DNA of 56,542 nt from JAVZLH01 sp049700435 (GCA_049700435.1 JBNAVK010000004.1:1-56542); one strand, 5' to 3'; shown: positions 16,143-25,028, counted from the stretch's first letter. The notes: generated by a model from the letters alone, not told the origin. Numbers and translations are program-made.

Positions 16143-18834
16143 ACGCGACGAGAGCGGCGTGAGCAACGTAATAGTCGTTATGCTAAGCCTAATTCTTATA
16201 GTGATGATTGTTGGCAACGTCGTCCTTTGGAGTTACCAGATGAACCAATTGGACTTGGAAAGGATGCAGGAAAAAGTGCAGGTTACAAATGTCACTCGCG
16301 CAACGGGTTCTTCTTGGTTCACAGCCCAGAAAGAGTTTTCGATTTTCACGGGAAGCAGAGTAAGCGGCACCTACACAGACACCAATCTTATAGATGATTT
16401 CTATGAAACTTTCAGAGAAGAGTTTAGTCTTGGAGGCGGCGAGGGAATCACCTATAGATATAACCCCGCAGCATACGCTCCTTTGGGCTCCACAACACTT
16501 GTTTCAGGTTCAACAACAGATTTGCAAAACGAAGACGGTGTTTACATGCGTTTCCGCTCCTATGTTTCAGCATCATCAACAACAGCAAAAACCGACGCTT
16601 TGATAGTTTACCGCGATAACACAAACTCTTTGAGCACGCCTAAATTGAGGGCGTGGAATGGAGAAACTGCGGTTTGGAGTTCGCAGATTGAGATGCCAGA
16701 CGCAGGCAGCCCTGTCAGGACTGTTAGAGTTGCCTATTGCCCGGTTGAACAGAGAAGTTTTGAGAGGATTGTTGTAACTTGTTCTGATGATGGTTATCTT
16801 GATGCCTATGTTTGGAACGGCACAGCATGGATTGTCACAAATAATATTGCCCAAGTTTGGACAACTGCGCCCACTGGAGCGCAACGCCCCTATGACATAG
16901 CTTATGAGACGGCTAGCGGCAGAGCCTTACTGGTCTACGATGTTGTTATTGCGGATTCCTCAAAAGATTTGGGATACAGAATTTGGAACGGCACAGCATG
17001 GAGCGAAGAATATTACATAGATTTTACAGGAGTTGCCTCAGTAAACCCAACTATATCATTTGTTTGTTTAGCAAGCAACCCCGATCCAGCGTCTAACCAA
17101 ATTGCTTTAGCGTTTCAAGATGACACAAATGCTGACACGTTTGCAGGCATATGGAACGGCAGCGCATGGGAGAAAATGACTACAATATCAACAACATACA
17201 CGATTGTCGGAAGAGAAACCATTGCCGTTGAATATTCAACATACTACAAGAAAATCTTGGTTGTATCAGGCAACGGTCCAAACAGCATGGCTTGGAAATA
17301 CTACATTCAAGGCGCTGATGACTGGACTACTGGAGCATCTTTTGACCCAGACCCAGACGGAGGGAACGATGTCTGCTTTAGTGTTTTAAAACGTGACCCA
17401 GCGGGAAACGCACAAAATGACTTTATCATGTATGCAGGAGTCAATGACCTCAGCGATTTAAACGCTTGGGCTTTTAATATGTCCGCAGACCCGCCAGTGA
17501 GAGTTCACATAGTTAACGAAGTTGATGACGCTGTTGATTCAGCCACTACCAGATGTCTTGACTTCGCTTGGGAACCAACAGGCAATAAAGGTTTAATTGT
17601 TTGGGGAACAACCGCCGGGAGAATAAACTATAACACGTATTCCATATCCACTGGTTGGGGAGCAAGTTGGACGAACTACGTGGCAATGGGCGCAGGAAAC
17701 CACCCGTGGGTTCAGTTGCGAACCAACACACGTGGAATCAACGGAGATGTTAAGATTCTGGGAGCAGTTTTAGAAGCAACAGCCCTTGACTTAGGAGCCA
17801 TAAAATGGGATGGAACAACCCTCACGGTTATAGGCTCAACCATGTTCTCCTCAGACACAGCAACAACAACATATGAATGCTTCGAAGTAGGGTTTATGAA
17901 TTTTGGACCACCAACGGAGTTCACGGCTGAAGCTGAGTTCATAGGCGCATCTAATACTGAATTATGGAATAATTTAACATGGACAGTTGACCTCAGTTGC
18001 ACCACAACAGACGCTAACGCAACATTGCAACTTTACAATTATGAAGCAGGCGCTTACCCAACGGGCGGTGACGGTTACATGGCAAACACCATTGACACAA
18101 CGGATACTATGGAAAACCAGACCATCGCCACCAGTCCAACACGCTTCAAGGATGCTGCTGGAGAGTGGAAGTTGAAAATTAAATGTGTAAAAGCTACGGA
18201 TACGCCGTTCGAGCTTAAAGTTGACTGGATACAGTATGAGGCAACAGTTTTAGGCACTTATAGGCTTGATATAAACAACGACTTCGTAATAGACTTGTTA
18301 AACTATCCGCTAAATCAAATACAAAGCATCCAAATAATCATTAGATACAACGCCACCGAAGGCTCAGAAAAATGGTTTATGAAAGCATACAATTGGGCAA
18401 CCATGAGCTTCAGCAATGTAGGCTTTAATAACACCGAAGGAAGCCAACCCATACCAAACGAGTGGAATTATTATGCAATTAGCATAGATGAAAACTTGGC
18501 GGATTACGTGAACAGCAACGGCACAGTTCGCATAGAATTCGCAGATGATGGAACAGGCATGAATCAAACAACCGTAGAAATAGACTTCTTCGCCGTAAGA
18601 GCAACAATCGGCGGAGCAAGTATTAGCATCAAAAACTCCAGTCCTTCAACAGCGCATATAGTAGCCGTATGGGTGATTACCGAAACAAACCATGAACGTT
18701 ACAATACAAACCTTTTCATAAACTCGGGAGAAGAAACAACATACGTCCTCGCGGGCGTAAAACTGCCAGAAGAAAGATTCTTTGTTAAAATAGTTACGGA
18801 AAGAGGCAACATGGCAGTTTTTGTAGTTGATTAG
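16090..18834 (+). CDS. Giant pilin-anchored surface protein with propeller-like repeats
   Basis: A protein of about 914 residues joining a prepilin-like N-terminus (RRLKRDESGVSNVIVVMLSL, hydrophobic to about residue 48) to a long extracellular part. From about residue 187 to 580 a Trp-rich unit recurs every 46-60 residues (AWNGETAVW, VWNGTAW, IWNGTAW, IWNGSAW, then weaker copies), which suggests a beta propeller. The remainder is beta-rich, jelly-roll-like, and ends in a pilin-type tail (ERGNMAVFVVD). There are at least a dozen N-X-S/T sequons. ATG 16090 overlaps the previous gene by 53 bases; CTG 16117 follows AAGGGGGA at good spacing and may be the true start. It may be a tip adhesin. Confidence 0.75.
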   Translation: MLLRQGGITLEAIIRRLKRDESGVSNVIVVMLSLILIVMIVGNVVLWSYQMNQLDLERMQEKVQVTNVTRATGSSWFTAQKEFSIFTGSRVSGTYTDTNLIDDFYETFREEFSLGGGEGITYRYNPAAYAPLGSTTLVSGSTTDLQNEDGVYMRFRSYVSASSTTAKTDALIVYRDNTNSLSTPKLRAWNGETAVWSSQIEMPDAGSPVRTVRVAYCPVEQRSFERIVVTCSDDGYLDAYVWNGTAWIVTNNIAQVWTTAPTGAQRPYDIAYETASGRALLVYDVVIADSSKDLGYRIWNGTAWSEEYYIDFTGVASVNPTISFVCLASNPDPASNQIALAFQDDTNADTFAGIWNGSAWEKMTTISTTYTIVGRETIAVEYSTYYKKILVVSGNGPNSMAWKYYIQGADDWTTGASFDPDPDGGNDVCFSVLKRDPAGNAQNDFIMYAGVNDLSDLNAWAFNMSADPPVRVHIVNEVDDAVDSATTRCLDFAWEPTGNKGLIVWGTTAGRINYNTYSISTGWGASWTNYVAMGAGNHPWVQLRTNTRGINGDVKILGAVLEATALDLGAIKWDGTTLTVIGSTMFSSDTATTTYECFEVGFMNFGPPTEFTAEAEFIGASNTELWNNLTWTVDLSCTTTDANATLQLYNYEAGAYPTGGDGYMANTIDTTDTMENQTIATSPTRFKDAAGEWKLKIKCVKATDTPFELKVDWIQYEATVLGTYRLDINNDFVIDLLNYPLNQIQSIQIIIRYNATEGSEKWFMKAYNWATMSFSNVGFNNTEGSQPIPNEWNYYAISIDENLADYVNSNGTVRIEFADDGTGMNQTTVEIDFFAVRATIGGASISIKNSSPSTAHIVAVWVITETNHERYNTNLFINSGEETTYVLAGVKLPEERFFVKIVTERGNMAVFVVD

Positions 18835-18837
18835 CGG

Positions 18838-19815
18838 TTATTTCTTCAGTTTCTCTTTTAAAGCCTTTATAACTTCCTTCTGGTTCCTCGCTTCAATAAT
18901 CTGGATATTGTATAACTCAGCCATCTTCTTACCATTTTCATTAATCTTCGGAACCGCAATTAGGTAAGCCTTTTCAGGAGAAACATCAAATATTTTGGCG
19001 AAAAGAGCGATAACTGGCTGCTCTGAAATCTCACCTTCAACAGAGGATGCAAAATCGATAACCATCAATTTTTCAGCAGTCTTTTTATACGCTACAATGT
19101 CAAACCTATGATTTGCACCTGATTTGCCCTTAAGGAAAGCTGGGCTTTCAACGTGAAAGCCGTCCTCCACCAACAGTTCCTGAACTGGAGTCACCAAAAC
19201 CCAGCCTAGCGGAGCCTCTCCCTTTACTTCTTCGTTAAGGCTGTAAACGTAAACATCCTGTACTTCGGCGTCTTCAAAAGTGAAGTTTTCATGGCAACTT
19301 CTACAGAAGTGCGCGGAGACCGGAATGTCAAAACTTTTTCCGCAGACCTTGCAGGTGCACCATACCCCAGCCTTTCTATAATCAACATCAGCCGTTTTAA
19401 GCTCCTCACCACATTTTGGACAAACCATCTTAGTTCCTTTTAGGAAACTTTCTTGTACATCCATGTACCCGCATTTAACGTGTTCTATTAGGGAACCTTT
19501 TTGGATATCAAAAGACTTACAGTAGGGACAGCAATAACGAATGGAAATGTTTGCGGAACCACATTTTGGGCAATAAATAACTTTATCGTAAAGCTTCCGC
19601 TCTAAAATTCCAGCTTCATAAAGCTTGTTCAAAAAAGGCATAACCTTTGAAGCGTCTCCAATTATCTCCTCAACCACTGGGTAACGGTAACCAACTTGCG
19701 AGTCATAAACTGGCTCAAGCTCGTTGATTTCTCCGCTTAAGAATTTGCCTAGCAAAACTTGTGTATCACGGTCCCTGTAAAGCTCCAAACGCTCTGCCTT
19801 GTTTTTTCTCTGCAT
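18838..19815 (-). CDS. Zinc-ribbon protein with TackOD1-like domain
   Basis: A 325-residue soluble protein. An N-terminal helical region (winged-helix-like, with ASKVMPFLNKLYEAGILERK) precedes about four CxxC knuckles (CPKCGS, CPYCKS, CPKCGEE, CKVCGKS, CRSCHE). The segment IEHVKCGYMDVQESF resembles thaumarchaeal output domain 1 (TackOD1), a proposed signalling output domain in TACK archaea. The C-terminus (VIDFASSVEGEISEQPVIALFAKIFD onward) looks like a restriction-endonuclease-like or Rossmann-type alpha/beta domain. It converges on the pilus locus with only three bases between stops. Its function is unknown; sensing or regulation is a guess. Confidence 0.65.
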   Translation of the reverse strand: MQRKNKAERLELYRDRDTQVLLGKFLSGEINELEPVYDSQVGYRYPVVEEIIGDASKVMPFLNKLYEAGILERKLYDKVIYCPKCGSANISIRYCCPYCKSFDIQKGSLIEHVKCGYMDVQESFLKGTKMVCPKCGEELKTADVDYRKAGVWCTCKVCGKSFDIPVSAHFCRSCHENFTFEDAEVQDVYVYSLNEEVKGEAPLGWVLVTPVQELLVEDGFHVESPAFLKGKSGANHRFDIVAYKKTAEKLMVIDFASSVEGEISEQPVIALFAKIFDVSPEKAYLIAVPKINENGKKMAELYNIQIIEARNQKEVIKALKEKLKK

Positions 19816-19945
19816 TTCTTTCCCGGTCTCAAATTTTAAATTTGCTTCTCAATATTTTATTAAGTTTTGCGTGAACTAACCTCAGAGTTATGAGAAACAT
19901 TTTTAAAATTTCCCGCTGTGGTTGACTTAGAAGGAGTGAAAAACG

Positions 19946-20104
19946 CTGAGCACACGTTCGAAGCGTCTGGTAAAATGTCCAAAATGCGGCTTCACTTTTG
20001 ACATAACATATGGCAGGGCATTTGCTTGCTCCGGCTGTCCCTCTTCTGTACAGTGCGCCATGGCTAAATGTCCAAAATGCGGAAACGAGTTTCCTCTGTC
20101 CTAA
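19946..20104 (+). CDS. Small zinc-ribbon protein, probable CTG start
   Basis: A 52-codon frame with six cysteines: CPKCG, then CSGC, a lone Cys in SVQCAMAKC, and CPKCGNEF before TAA 20102-20104. No ATG, GTG or TTG lies upstream in frame after the TGA at 19937-19939; CTG 19946 is nine bases after a strong AAGGAG (19931-19936), so a CTG start is likely. The paired CPKC knuckles indicate one or two zinc sites. Its function is unknown. It is divergent from the TackOD1-like gene, which also carries zinc knuckles. Confidence 0.6.
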   Translation: MSTRSKRLVKCPKCGFTFDITYGRAFACSGCPSSVQCAMAKCPKCGNEFPLS

Positions 20105-20331
20105 TGATGAAAGCAACAGATGCATCTCCACACTCTAAAGTTACATTCACAGTTTATTTTTCTCTAATTTAAATGATAATCAATTCGTTGAATAAAGAGG
20201 TTGAGGCTAACTAATTATGAGTAAAAATATATACCAAGCATTTTACAGTCATCTTTTTTAGTTAGAAAAACGCATATTCAAAGCGCTATCACAGTGCAAT
20301 TGAGGTTAAGGCGTTCGCTGGTGAGAACTGG
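20105..20331 (+). promoter_or_regulatory. Intergenic region with TATA-like box
   Basis: No gene is seen. AAAATATATACC near 20226-20237 is a good TATA-like box for the downstream membrane protein, leaving a leader of about 75 bases. GGTGAG at about 20320-20325 is a plausible ribosome-binding site for ATG 20332. Confidence 0.35.
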
Positions 20332-21165
20332 ATGGTAACTCAAAAACGTCTGGTCATTCGTTGGACAACATTAAAGGGAGCAGTTGCAATAATCTTTTTC
20401 ATTTTAATAGCCATTTTAGCCGAGTATCTGGTTGCTCTTTACGCCATTAGCTTGGGAGTAGAAGACAAAGGGCTGTTACAATGGAGTTTCAAATTTCCAG
20501 GTACGGATTGGAATTTCGTCTTAACCGTTAGCCCAATATTCCATTTAGTTCCCGCAGCCGTCATTATCTCGCTCGTTTTCAGCTGGATATGTTTAACAAG
20601 CTATTTCACGATAAAGCCTGCTGAGACACTAAAGTCTAAGACTAAGGCATCTGCAAAAGGAGAACAGAAAAAGGGGCTTCTAAAGAAGTTTTTTGATGGA
20701 GCGAAGAGGAGACTTTTAAGAGTTAGGGGGATAGCCTACATGTGGCAAAAGGTACATTTTGCCAGAGCCGCAATAAAAAGCACTTTAACATTGCTGTTGA
20801 CCTTCGGAGCTCTCATAATCGCAATTTCCCTGTTAACTTATCCTAACCTGATTTATCACACCATAGCCAGCGCCTACCAGAACGACACTTCATTGCTTAA
20901 CTTCGTTAAGGGCACAGCACAGTTTTTCGCCCCCATAGGTGCATTCTTTTCAGCCATCAATGGCGCGTTAATCGCCGCGGCGCCCGGATTCAGGGATTTT
21001 GTAGTCACCGTTGGCTCGATGATTGAGCCTTTAACTCTTTTAGATGGGGCTGGAAAGTATCTGGTTTTCCAGAACCTCGCAGCTTGGATTTCGGCTTTAG
21101 CTACCTTGGTTTATGGCGGATACAAGCGGAAAGTTTTCAGACATAGAACGGTTAAGAGAAGGTAG
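20332..21165 (+). CDS. Uncharacterised polytopic membrane protein
   Basis: I do not recognise the family. The 277-residue protein has an N-terminal membrane segment (AVAIIFFILIAILAEYLVAL), a second near residues 65-90, a basic cytoplasmic loop rich in Lys and Arg (about 100-140), and three or four more segments in the second half. No catalytic motif is visible. It lies 14 bases before the TIM-barrel gene on the same strand and is probably co-transcribed with it. Confidence 0.6.
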   Translation: MVTQKRLVIRWTTLKGAVAIIFFILIAILAEYLVALYAISLGVEDKGLLQWSFKFPGTDWNFVLTVSPIFHLVPAAVIISLVFSWICLTSYFTIKPAETLKSKTKASAKGEQKKGLLKKFFDGAKRRLLRVRGIAYMWQKVHFARAAIKSTLTLLLTFGALIIAISLLTYPNLIYHTIASAYQNDTSLLNFVKGTAQFFAPIGAFFSAINGALIAAAPGFRDFVVTVGSMIEPLTLLDGAGKYLVFQNLAAWISALATLVYGGYKRKVFRHRTVKRR

Positions 21166-21179
21166 AAAAGGGAGACCTA

Positions 21180-22046
21180 ATGGCTGACCGCCTAAGATTC
21201 GGTCCAGCTGGAGTCCCTCCATCATTTAGGGCTAGAAAAGCTGGTTTAACAGATGTCCCCAGACTTCTTATGGAAGAGGGACTTGACGCCTTTGAATACC
21301 AGGCTGTTCGATGGGGCGCAAAACCGCAGATAAGGAGGGAAGAGGCCGAAAAACTCAGGCGTGAAACCGAAAAATTTGACGTTTTGCTTAGTCTCCACGG
21401 TTCCTATTTCATAAACTTCTGCGGAGACAAAGAGGTTATTGAAGCAAGTAAGCAACGCTTAATTGCATGCGCAACCGCAGCCGAGTGGATGAAATCATAC
21501 ATAGTGGTCTTCCACCCAGGGTTTTACGGAAAACATTCTCAAAAAGATTTTTTAAAAAACTGTGTTGAAGCCTTAAGGGAAGTTGCTGAAGCCATGAATG
21601 CGCTTGGAATTAAAAATGTGAGATTAGGTCCAGAAACTATGGGCAAGCCTTCTCAATTCGGGAGTTTAAACGAGGTTTTAAGTCTCTGCGAGGAAGTTGA
21701 AAGAACGCAGCCCGTCATTGATTGGGCACACTTGCACGCAAGGGACAGGGGACGTTTCAAGGCTGTTGAGGATTTCCGCGAAGTTGTTGTGGAAGTTGAA
21801 AAGCGTTTGGGAACCGAAGCCGTCAAGAACATGCATTGCCATTTTACTAAGGTGGAATTCACGGACAAGGGCGAGAAACAACACCACACGATGGAGGAAG
21901 CCGCATATGGTCCAGACTTTGAAATGCTAGCAAAAGTCATAGTTGAGTTCAAGCTAAACCCCGTCATCATAAGCGAAAGCCCAGTTCTTGATGTAGACGC
22001 AATGAAAATGCGCGACATCCTCAAAAGAGAAATGAAAGCTATTTAA
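21180..22046 (+). CDS. Endonuclease IV-like TIM-barrel protein (AP endonuclease family 2)
   Basis: A sugar-phosphate isomerase/AP endonuclease-type TIM barrel of 288 residues. Metal-ligand segments of endonuclease IV are recognisable: LLSLHGSYFINF, VVFHPGFYG, VRLGPETMGK, VIDWAHLHAR, NMHCHFTKVEF and VIISESPV. True Nfo enzymes cut abasic DNA using three zinc ions. Archaeal relatives of this short type with an RFGPAGVP start are often only distantly Nfo-like, so a base-excision role is probable but not certain. Confidence 0.75.
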   Translation: MADRLRFGPAGVPPSFRARKAGLTDVPRLLMEEGLDAFEYQAVRWGAKPQIRREEAEKLRRETEKFDVLLSLHGSYFINFCGDKEVIEASKQRLIACATAAEWMKSYIVVFHPGFYGKHSQKDFLKNCVEALREVAEAMNALGIKNVRLGPETMGKPSQFGSLNEVLSLCEEVERTQPVIDWAHLHARDRGRFKAVEDFREVVVEVEKRLGTEAVKNMHCHFTKVEFTDKGEKQHHTMEEAAYGPDFEMLAKVIVEFKLNPVIISESPVLDVDAMKMRDILKREMKAI

Positions 22047-22063
22047 GAGAGAAAGTTCCCTTT

Positions 22064-22417
22064 CTATTCCATCGTCTTCCTTTTTGCAACAACATATGCT
22101 GTGAAAATCCACGTTAAAATTAGGTATGCAGTTGCACCCACGCCAATGAGCACATCTCCTAGAAAATAGTAGTAAAGCGTAACCAACGAAAAAGTTGTAC
22201 CGATGAAGAATAACATGACAACAAGCCAAACTGCCCAAACTCTTTTCTTTAACAAGCCGTAGGCTGTAAGCAGACTTAGGATTCCGATTATGCCAATGTG
22301 GGGTGGGAAACAAGTTAAAGGTAAGATGATGAAGAAAATTACTCCAGCAACAGCGTAAAATATGAAGGACGCGGCGATGCCTGGGCTTTCAATTTTGAGC
22401 TTGGACTTCAACGACAT
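22064..22417 (-). CDS. Small four-helix membrane protein
   Basis: A hydrophobic protein of about 117 residues with four predicted membrane segments (around AASFIFYAVAGVIFFIILPL, IGIIGILSLLTAYGLL, VWAVWLVVMLFFIGTTF and VGATAYLILTWIFTAYVV). I do not recognise its function. ATG 22417 (MSLKSKLKIE) is chosen over ATG 22450 because AAGGTGTG precedes it at suitable spacing. It is convergent with the TIM-barrel gene, with 17 bases between stops. Confidence 0.6.
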   Translation of the reverse strand: MSLKSKLKIESPGIAASFIFYAVAGVIFFIILPLTCFPPHIGIIGILSLLTAYGLLKKRVWAVWLVVMLFFIGTTFSLVTLYYYFLGDVLIGVGATAYLILTWIFTAYVVAKRKTME

Positions 22418-22511
22418 ACTTTGCACACCTTTTAACAAATGCATTAACAACGATAATTAATAAATTATGCTGTCACTAAGCTAGAGTGAAACAACATTTA
22501 AATGGAGAAAG

Positions 22512-22566
22512 ACGCCGCTATGCCATTCATTTCTTTCATTTTGGTCCAGTCTTCTTTTAGCGGCGT
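22512..22566. repeat. Inverted repeat in the pre-agmatinase gap
   Basis: ACGCCGCTA (22512-22520) and TAGCGGCGT (22558-22566) form a perfect nine-base inverted repeat around a 37-base pyrimidine-rich loop. It sits in a gap of about 280 bases between divergent genes that otherwise holds only a TATA-like TTTTAAAAA near 22648 for the agmatinase gene. It could be a structured RNA, a regulatory site or chance. Confidence 0.4.
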
Positions 22567-22700
22567 ACGAATTTTGCAGTTTATCCTTTATTTTAGGCAT
22601 CATCGCTTACTTGGCAAGGTTACGTAGCGCCTTTCGTAGGTAGAAATTTTAAAAAGAACCCAGAGCATACATCTAGGAGCAAAATAGGAAGAATACAAGA

Positions 22701-23600
22701 ATGGGTTACCGCGAAATTTTCGTTTCACAATCCAACGTTTTCAGCGGTTTCCAAAAACCCTTCGAGAAAGCAGATTACATAGTTTTAGGCGTTCCTTTTG
22801 ACGCCACAAGCACCTATAGAACGGGCGCGAGATTTGGTCCAAACGCGATAAGAGAGGCTTCCTTAAACATTGAAACTTACAGTTTCCGCGCGGGATTTGA
22901 CGTGGAAGATTTGCAACTGCATGATTTAGGCGATTTACACGTGTCTGCAGACGCTGCTGAAACTGTGAAAAGACTTGGGCTTGTTGTTAAAGAAATTCTG
23001 GAAGCTGGAAAAACACCAATAGTTATAGGTGGAGAACATACAATCACCTTTGGCGCAATTAAAGGATTAGGCAACAAAGCCAAGAAAACAGCAGTTGTAA
23101 GTTTTGACGCACACCTTGACCTTCGAGACGAGTTTATGGGACTTAAGCTTTCCCACACAACGTTTATGCGCAGAATAAACGAGGAAGCAAAACCAGCAAA
23201 GATAATGCAGGTTGGCACAAGAGCAGTCTGCAAAGAAGAACTCAGATACGCAGAAAAGACGGGAATAAAGTTCTTCACAACACAACAAATCAAAAAAGAA
23301 GGAAACGAGCAAATCGTTAAATTGTTGAAGAAAGAACTGGCGGGAATAGAGAGCATTTACTTATCCATAGACATGGATGTTCTAGACCCTGCTTATGCGC
23401 CAGCAGCGCAGAACCCTGAGCCAGACGGTCTTGACAACCACACCTTGCTGGACATTTTATGCGCTCTTTGCGACAACCGCGTGGTAGGCTTTGACGTGGT
23501 TGAAGTTGCACCAAACTATGACCAAGGCGTTTCGGCGATTCAAGCAGCAAAAATAATTTTTGAATTACTCTGCAAACTAAAGAAAACAAGGAAACATTAG
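22701..23600 (+). CDS. speB: Agmatinase (ureohydrolase family)
   Basis: Hydrolyses agmatine to putrescine and urea, a step in archaeal polyamine synthesis. The binuclear manganese ligands of the arginase/agmatinase family are all visible: GGEHT near residue 111, SFDAHLDLRDE near 135, and SIDMDVLDP near 221. The N-terminal YRTGARFGPNAIREAS loop is also typical. The length of 299 residues is normal. AGGAAGA lies before ATG 22701. Arginine decarboxylase is not nearby. The gene converges on the RNA methyltransferase with a 4-base overlap. Confidence 0.93.
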   Translation: MGYREIFVSQSNVFSGFQKPFEKADYIVLGVPFDATSTYRTGARFGPNAIREASLNIETYSFRAGFDVEDLQLHDLGDLHVSADAAETVKRLGLVVKEILEAGKTPIVIGGEHTITFGAIKGLGNKAKKTAVVSFDAHLDLRDEFMGLKLSHTTFMRRINEEAKPAKIMQVGTRAVCKEELRYAEKTGIKFFTTQQIKKEGNEQIVKLLKKELAGIESIYLSIDMDVLDPAYAPAAQNPEPDGLDNHTLLDILCALCDNRVVGFDVVEVAPNYDQGVSAIQAAKIIFELLCKLKKTRKH

Positions 23601-24949
23601 GTTTTGTTCTTTAACAGTTTTGCGATAAAGAAGCCATTGCACTCGTGGATGTGCGGATAGAGCCTTCTGCATTTTTCCATGCCTCTTAAACTAGGCAAAC
23701 CGATGTTAGGCGTTATTTCGCTTAGCGAAAATTCTGGATGCCACTTAAGAAACTTTTCAATAAGCATTTCGTTTTCTTCAACAGTTATGCTGCATGTCGA
23801 GTAAACCATTGTGCCTCCAAGCTTAACTTTTTCAGCGCAGTTGTTTATCATCTGCCATTGTATTTCAGACATCTTCTCAACAGAACGTTGCGTAAGCCTC
23901 CACTTGGCTGATGGAAGCTTTCCAAAGGCGCCAGTGCTTGTGCACGGCGGGTCCAAAACAACCATGTCCACTTCGGGAACTATTGGCAGCGTGTTGCACG
24001 CATCAGCTATTATGGGCACGGCTATTTTTACGCCCATGCGGGAGACTTCGCTTCTCCAAATATTCATTCTGCGCCGTGAATAGTCAATGGAATAAATCAC
24101 GCCGCGATTCTCCATTAACTGCGCCAGAAAAGTCGTCTTTGCTCCAGGTGCTGCACAAACGTCTAGCACAGTTGCTCCGGGTTTTGGGTTTGCAACTTCA
24201 GCAGCGAAGCAGCTTGCCTTGTCTTGGATGTAGAATAAGCCTTCTTGGAAGCTTTCTGTTCTGGTTAAAGGCTCTTTTGCGCTTAAAACTTTGTAGGCGT
24301 ATTTTAAATCCTCAACTTTCTCAATTTTTATCCCTTCTTGCGTGAGTTTTTCGAGAATTTGATTTTCATCTGCCTTAAGCATGTTTATTCTTATGTATGT
24401 TGGCGGCGGCTTCACATTTGCTTCCAGTAGGGCTATTGTTTCTTTTCTGCCGAAAAGTTTGGTGCAGTACTTCACGAACCATGTTGGGTGGAAAGTTAAA
24501 AGTCCAATTCTTTCTTCGTCGCTTACATTCTGCAATATTTCCGTTGGATTCTCTGTAAGCAACAAGCCCAGCACACGCTCCACTTTTTGAAGAGTTTTCC
24601 ATCCTAGAATTGCACGGGCTAGTTTGGCTATGTTTTGGGCTTCTTCAATGTCAGTTTTTGACCAGTTTTTGGCTATTCTTGTCTGATAAACATAAAGTCT
24701 TAGAAAGGCTTGGACGCCTTGGGTTAACTCGCTTATTGCCCTTGGCTTAAGAACATTGTTGATGAATTTGTCAATTAGGTTGCGGCGCCTAACAGTTTCG
24801 CAAACAAGCCCGTGGGCAAACCTTATGGCGTCAACGTCGCTTACGCCCAGTTGCTTGACAGTTTTTGCCAAGGCTAGACGCTCGCTTAATTTTCGTGTTT
24901 CTATCCAGCTTAGGGTTTCAATAGCAAGCATCCAAGCTTCTTTAAGCAA
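23597..24949 (-). CDS. RNA m5C methyltransferase, NOL1/NOP2/RsmB family
   Basis: A SAM-dependent cytosine-C5 methyltransferase for rRNA or tRNA. The N-terminal 150 residues form a NusB-like helical domain, then comes a PUA/RRM-like linker, then the catalytic domain with VCAAPGAKTTFLAQLM, VVLDPPCTSTGAFG (PPC cysteine) and MVYSTCSIT (nucleophile TC cysteine). Domain order matches bacterial RsmB. The start is TTG 24949 or, more conservatively, ATG 24931 (MLAIETLSW). It is divergent from polB. Confidence 0.92.
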   Translation of the reverse strand: MLKEAWMLAIETLSWIETRKLSERLALAKTVKQLGVSDVDAIRFAHGLVCETVRRRNLIDKFINNVLKPRAISELTQGVQAFLRLYVYQTRIAKNWSKTDIEEAQNIAKLARAILGWKTLQKVERVLGLLLTENPTEILQNVSDEERIGLLTFHPTWFVKYCTKLFGRKETIALLEANVKPPPTYIRINMLKADENQILEKLTQEGIKIEKVEDLKYAYKVLSAKEPLTRTESFQEGLFYIQDKASCFAAEVANPKPGATVLDVCAAPGAKTTFLAQLMENRGVIYSIDYSRRRMNIWRSEVSRMGVKIAVPIIADACNTLPIVPEVDMVVLDPPCTSTGAFGKLPSAKWRLTQRSVEKMSEIQWQMINNCAEKVKLGGTMVYSTCSITVEENEMLIEKFLKWHPEFSLSEITPNIGLPSLRGMEKCRRLYPHIHECNGFFIAKLLKNKT

Positions 24950-25002
24950 CTTCTTCCCAGTCGTAGAATCTAGGTTTAGTAAGATTTTAGTCTATCCTAC
25001 CT

Positions 25003-25010
25003 ATATAAAA
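25003..25010 (+). promoter_or_regulatory. TATA box of the DNA polymerase gene (leaderless transcript expected)
   Basis: TATATAAAA starts at 25003 and its centre is about 23 bases before ATG 25029. Archaeal initiation about 25 bases downstream would fall at the start codon, predicting a leaderless message. No ribosome-binding site is seen before the ATG, which agrees. Confidence 0.55.
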
Positions 25011-25028
25011 AGTTAGGTTAAGACAACT

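Noticed and set aside
20104..20160. Possible C/D box RNA beginning with ATGATGA after the small zinc-ribbon gene
   Set aside because: A C-box-like sequence is present but no CTGA D box follows at a usable distance.
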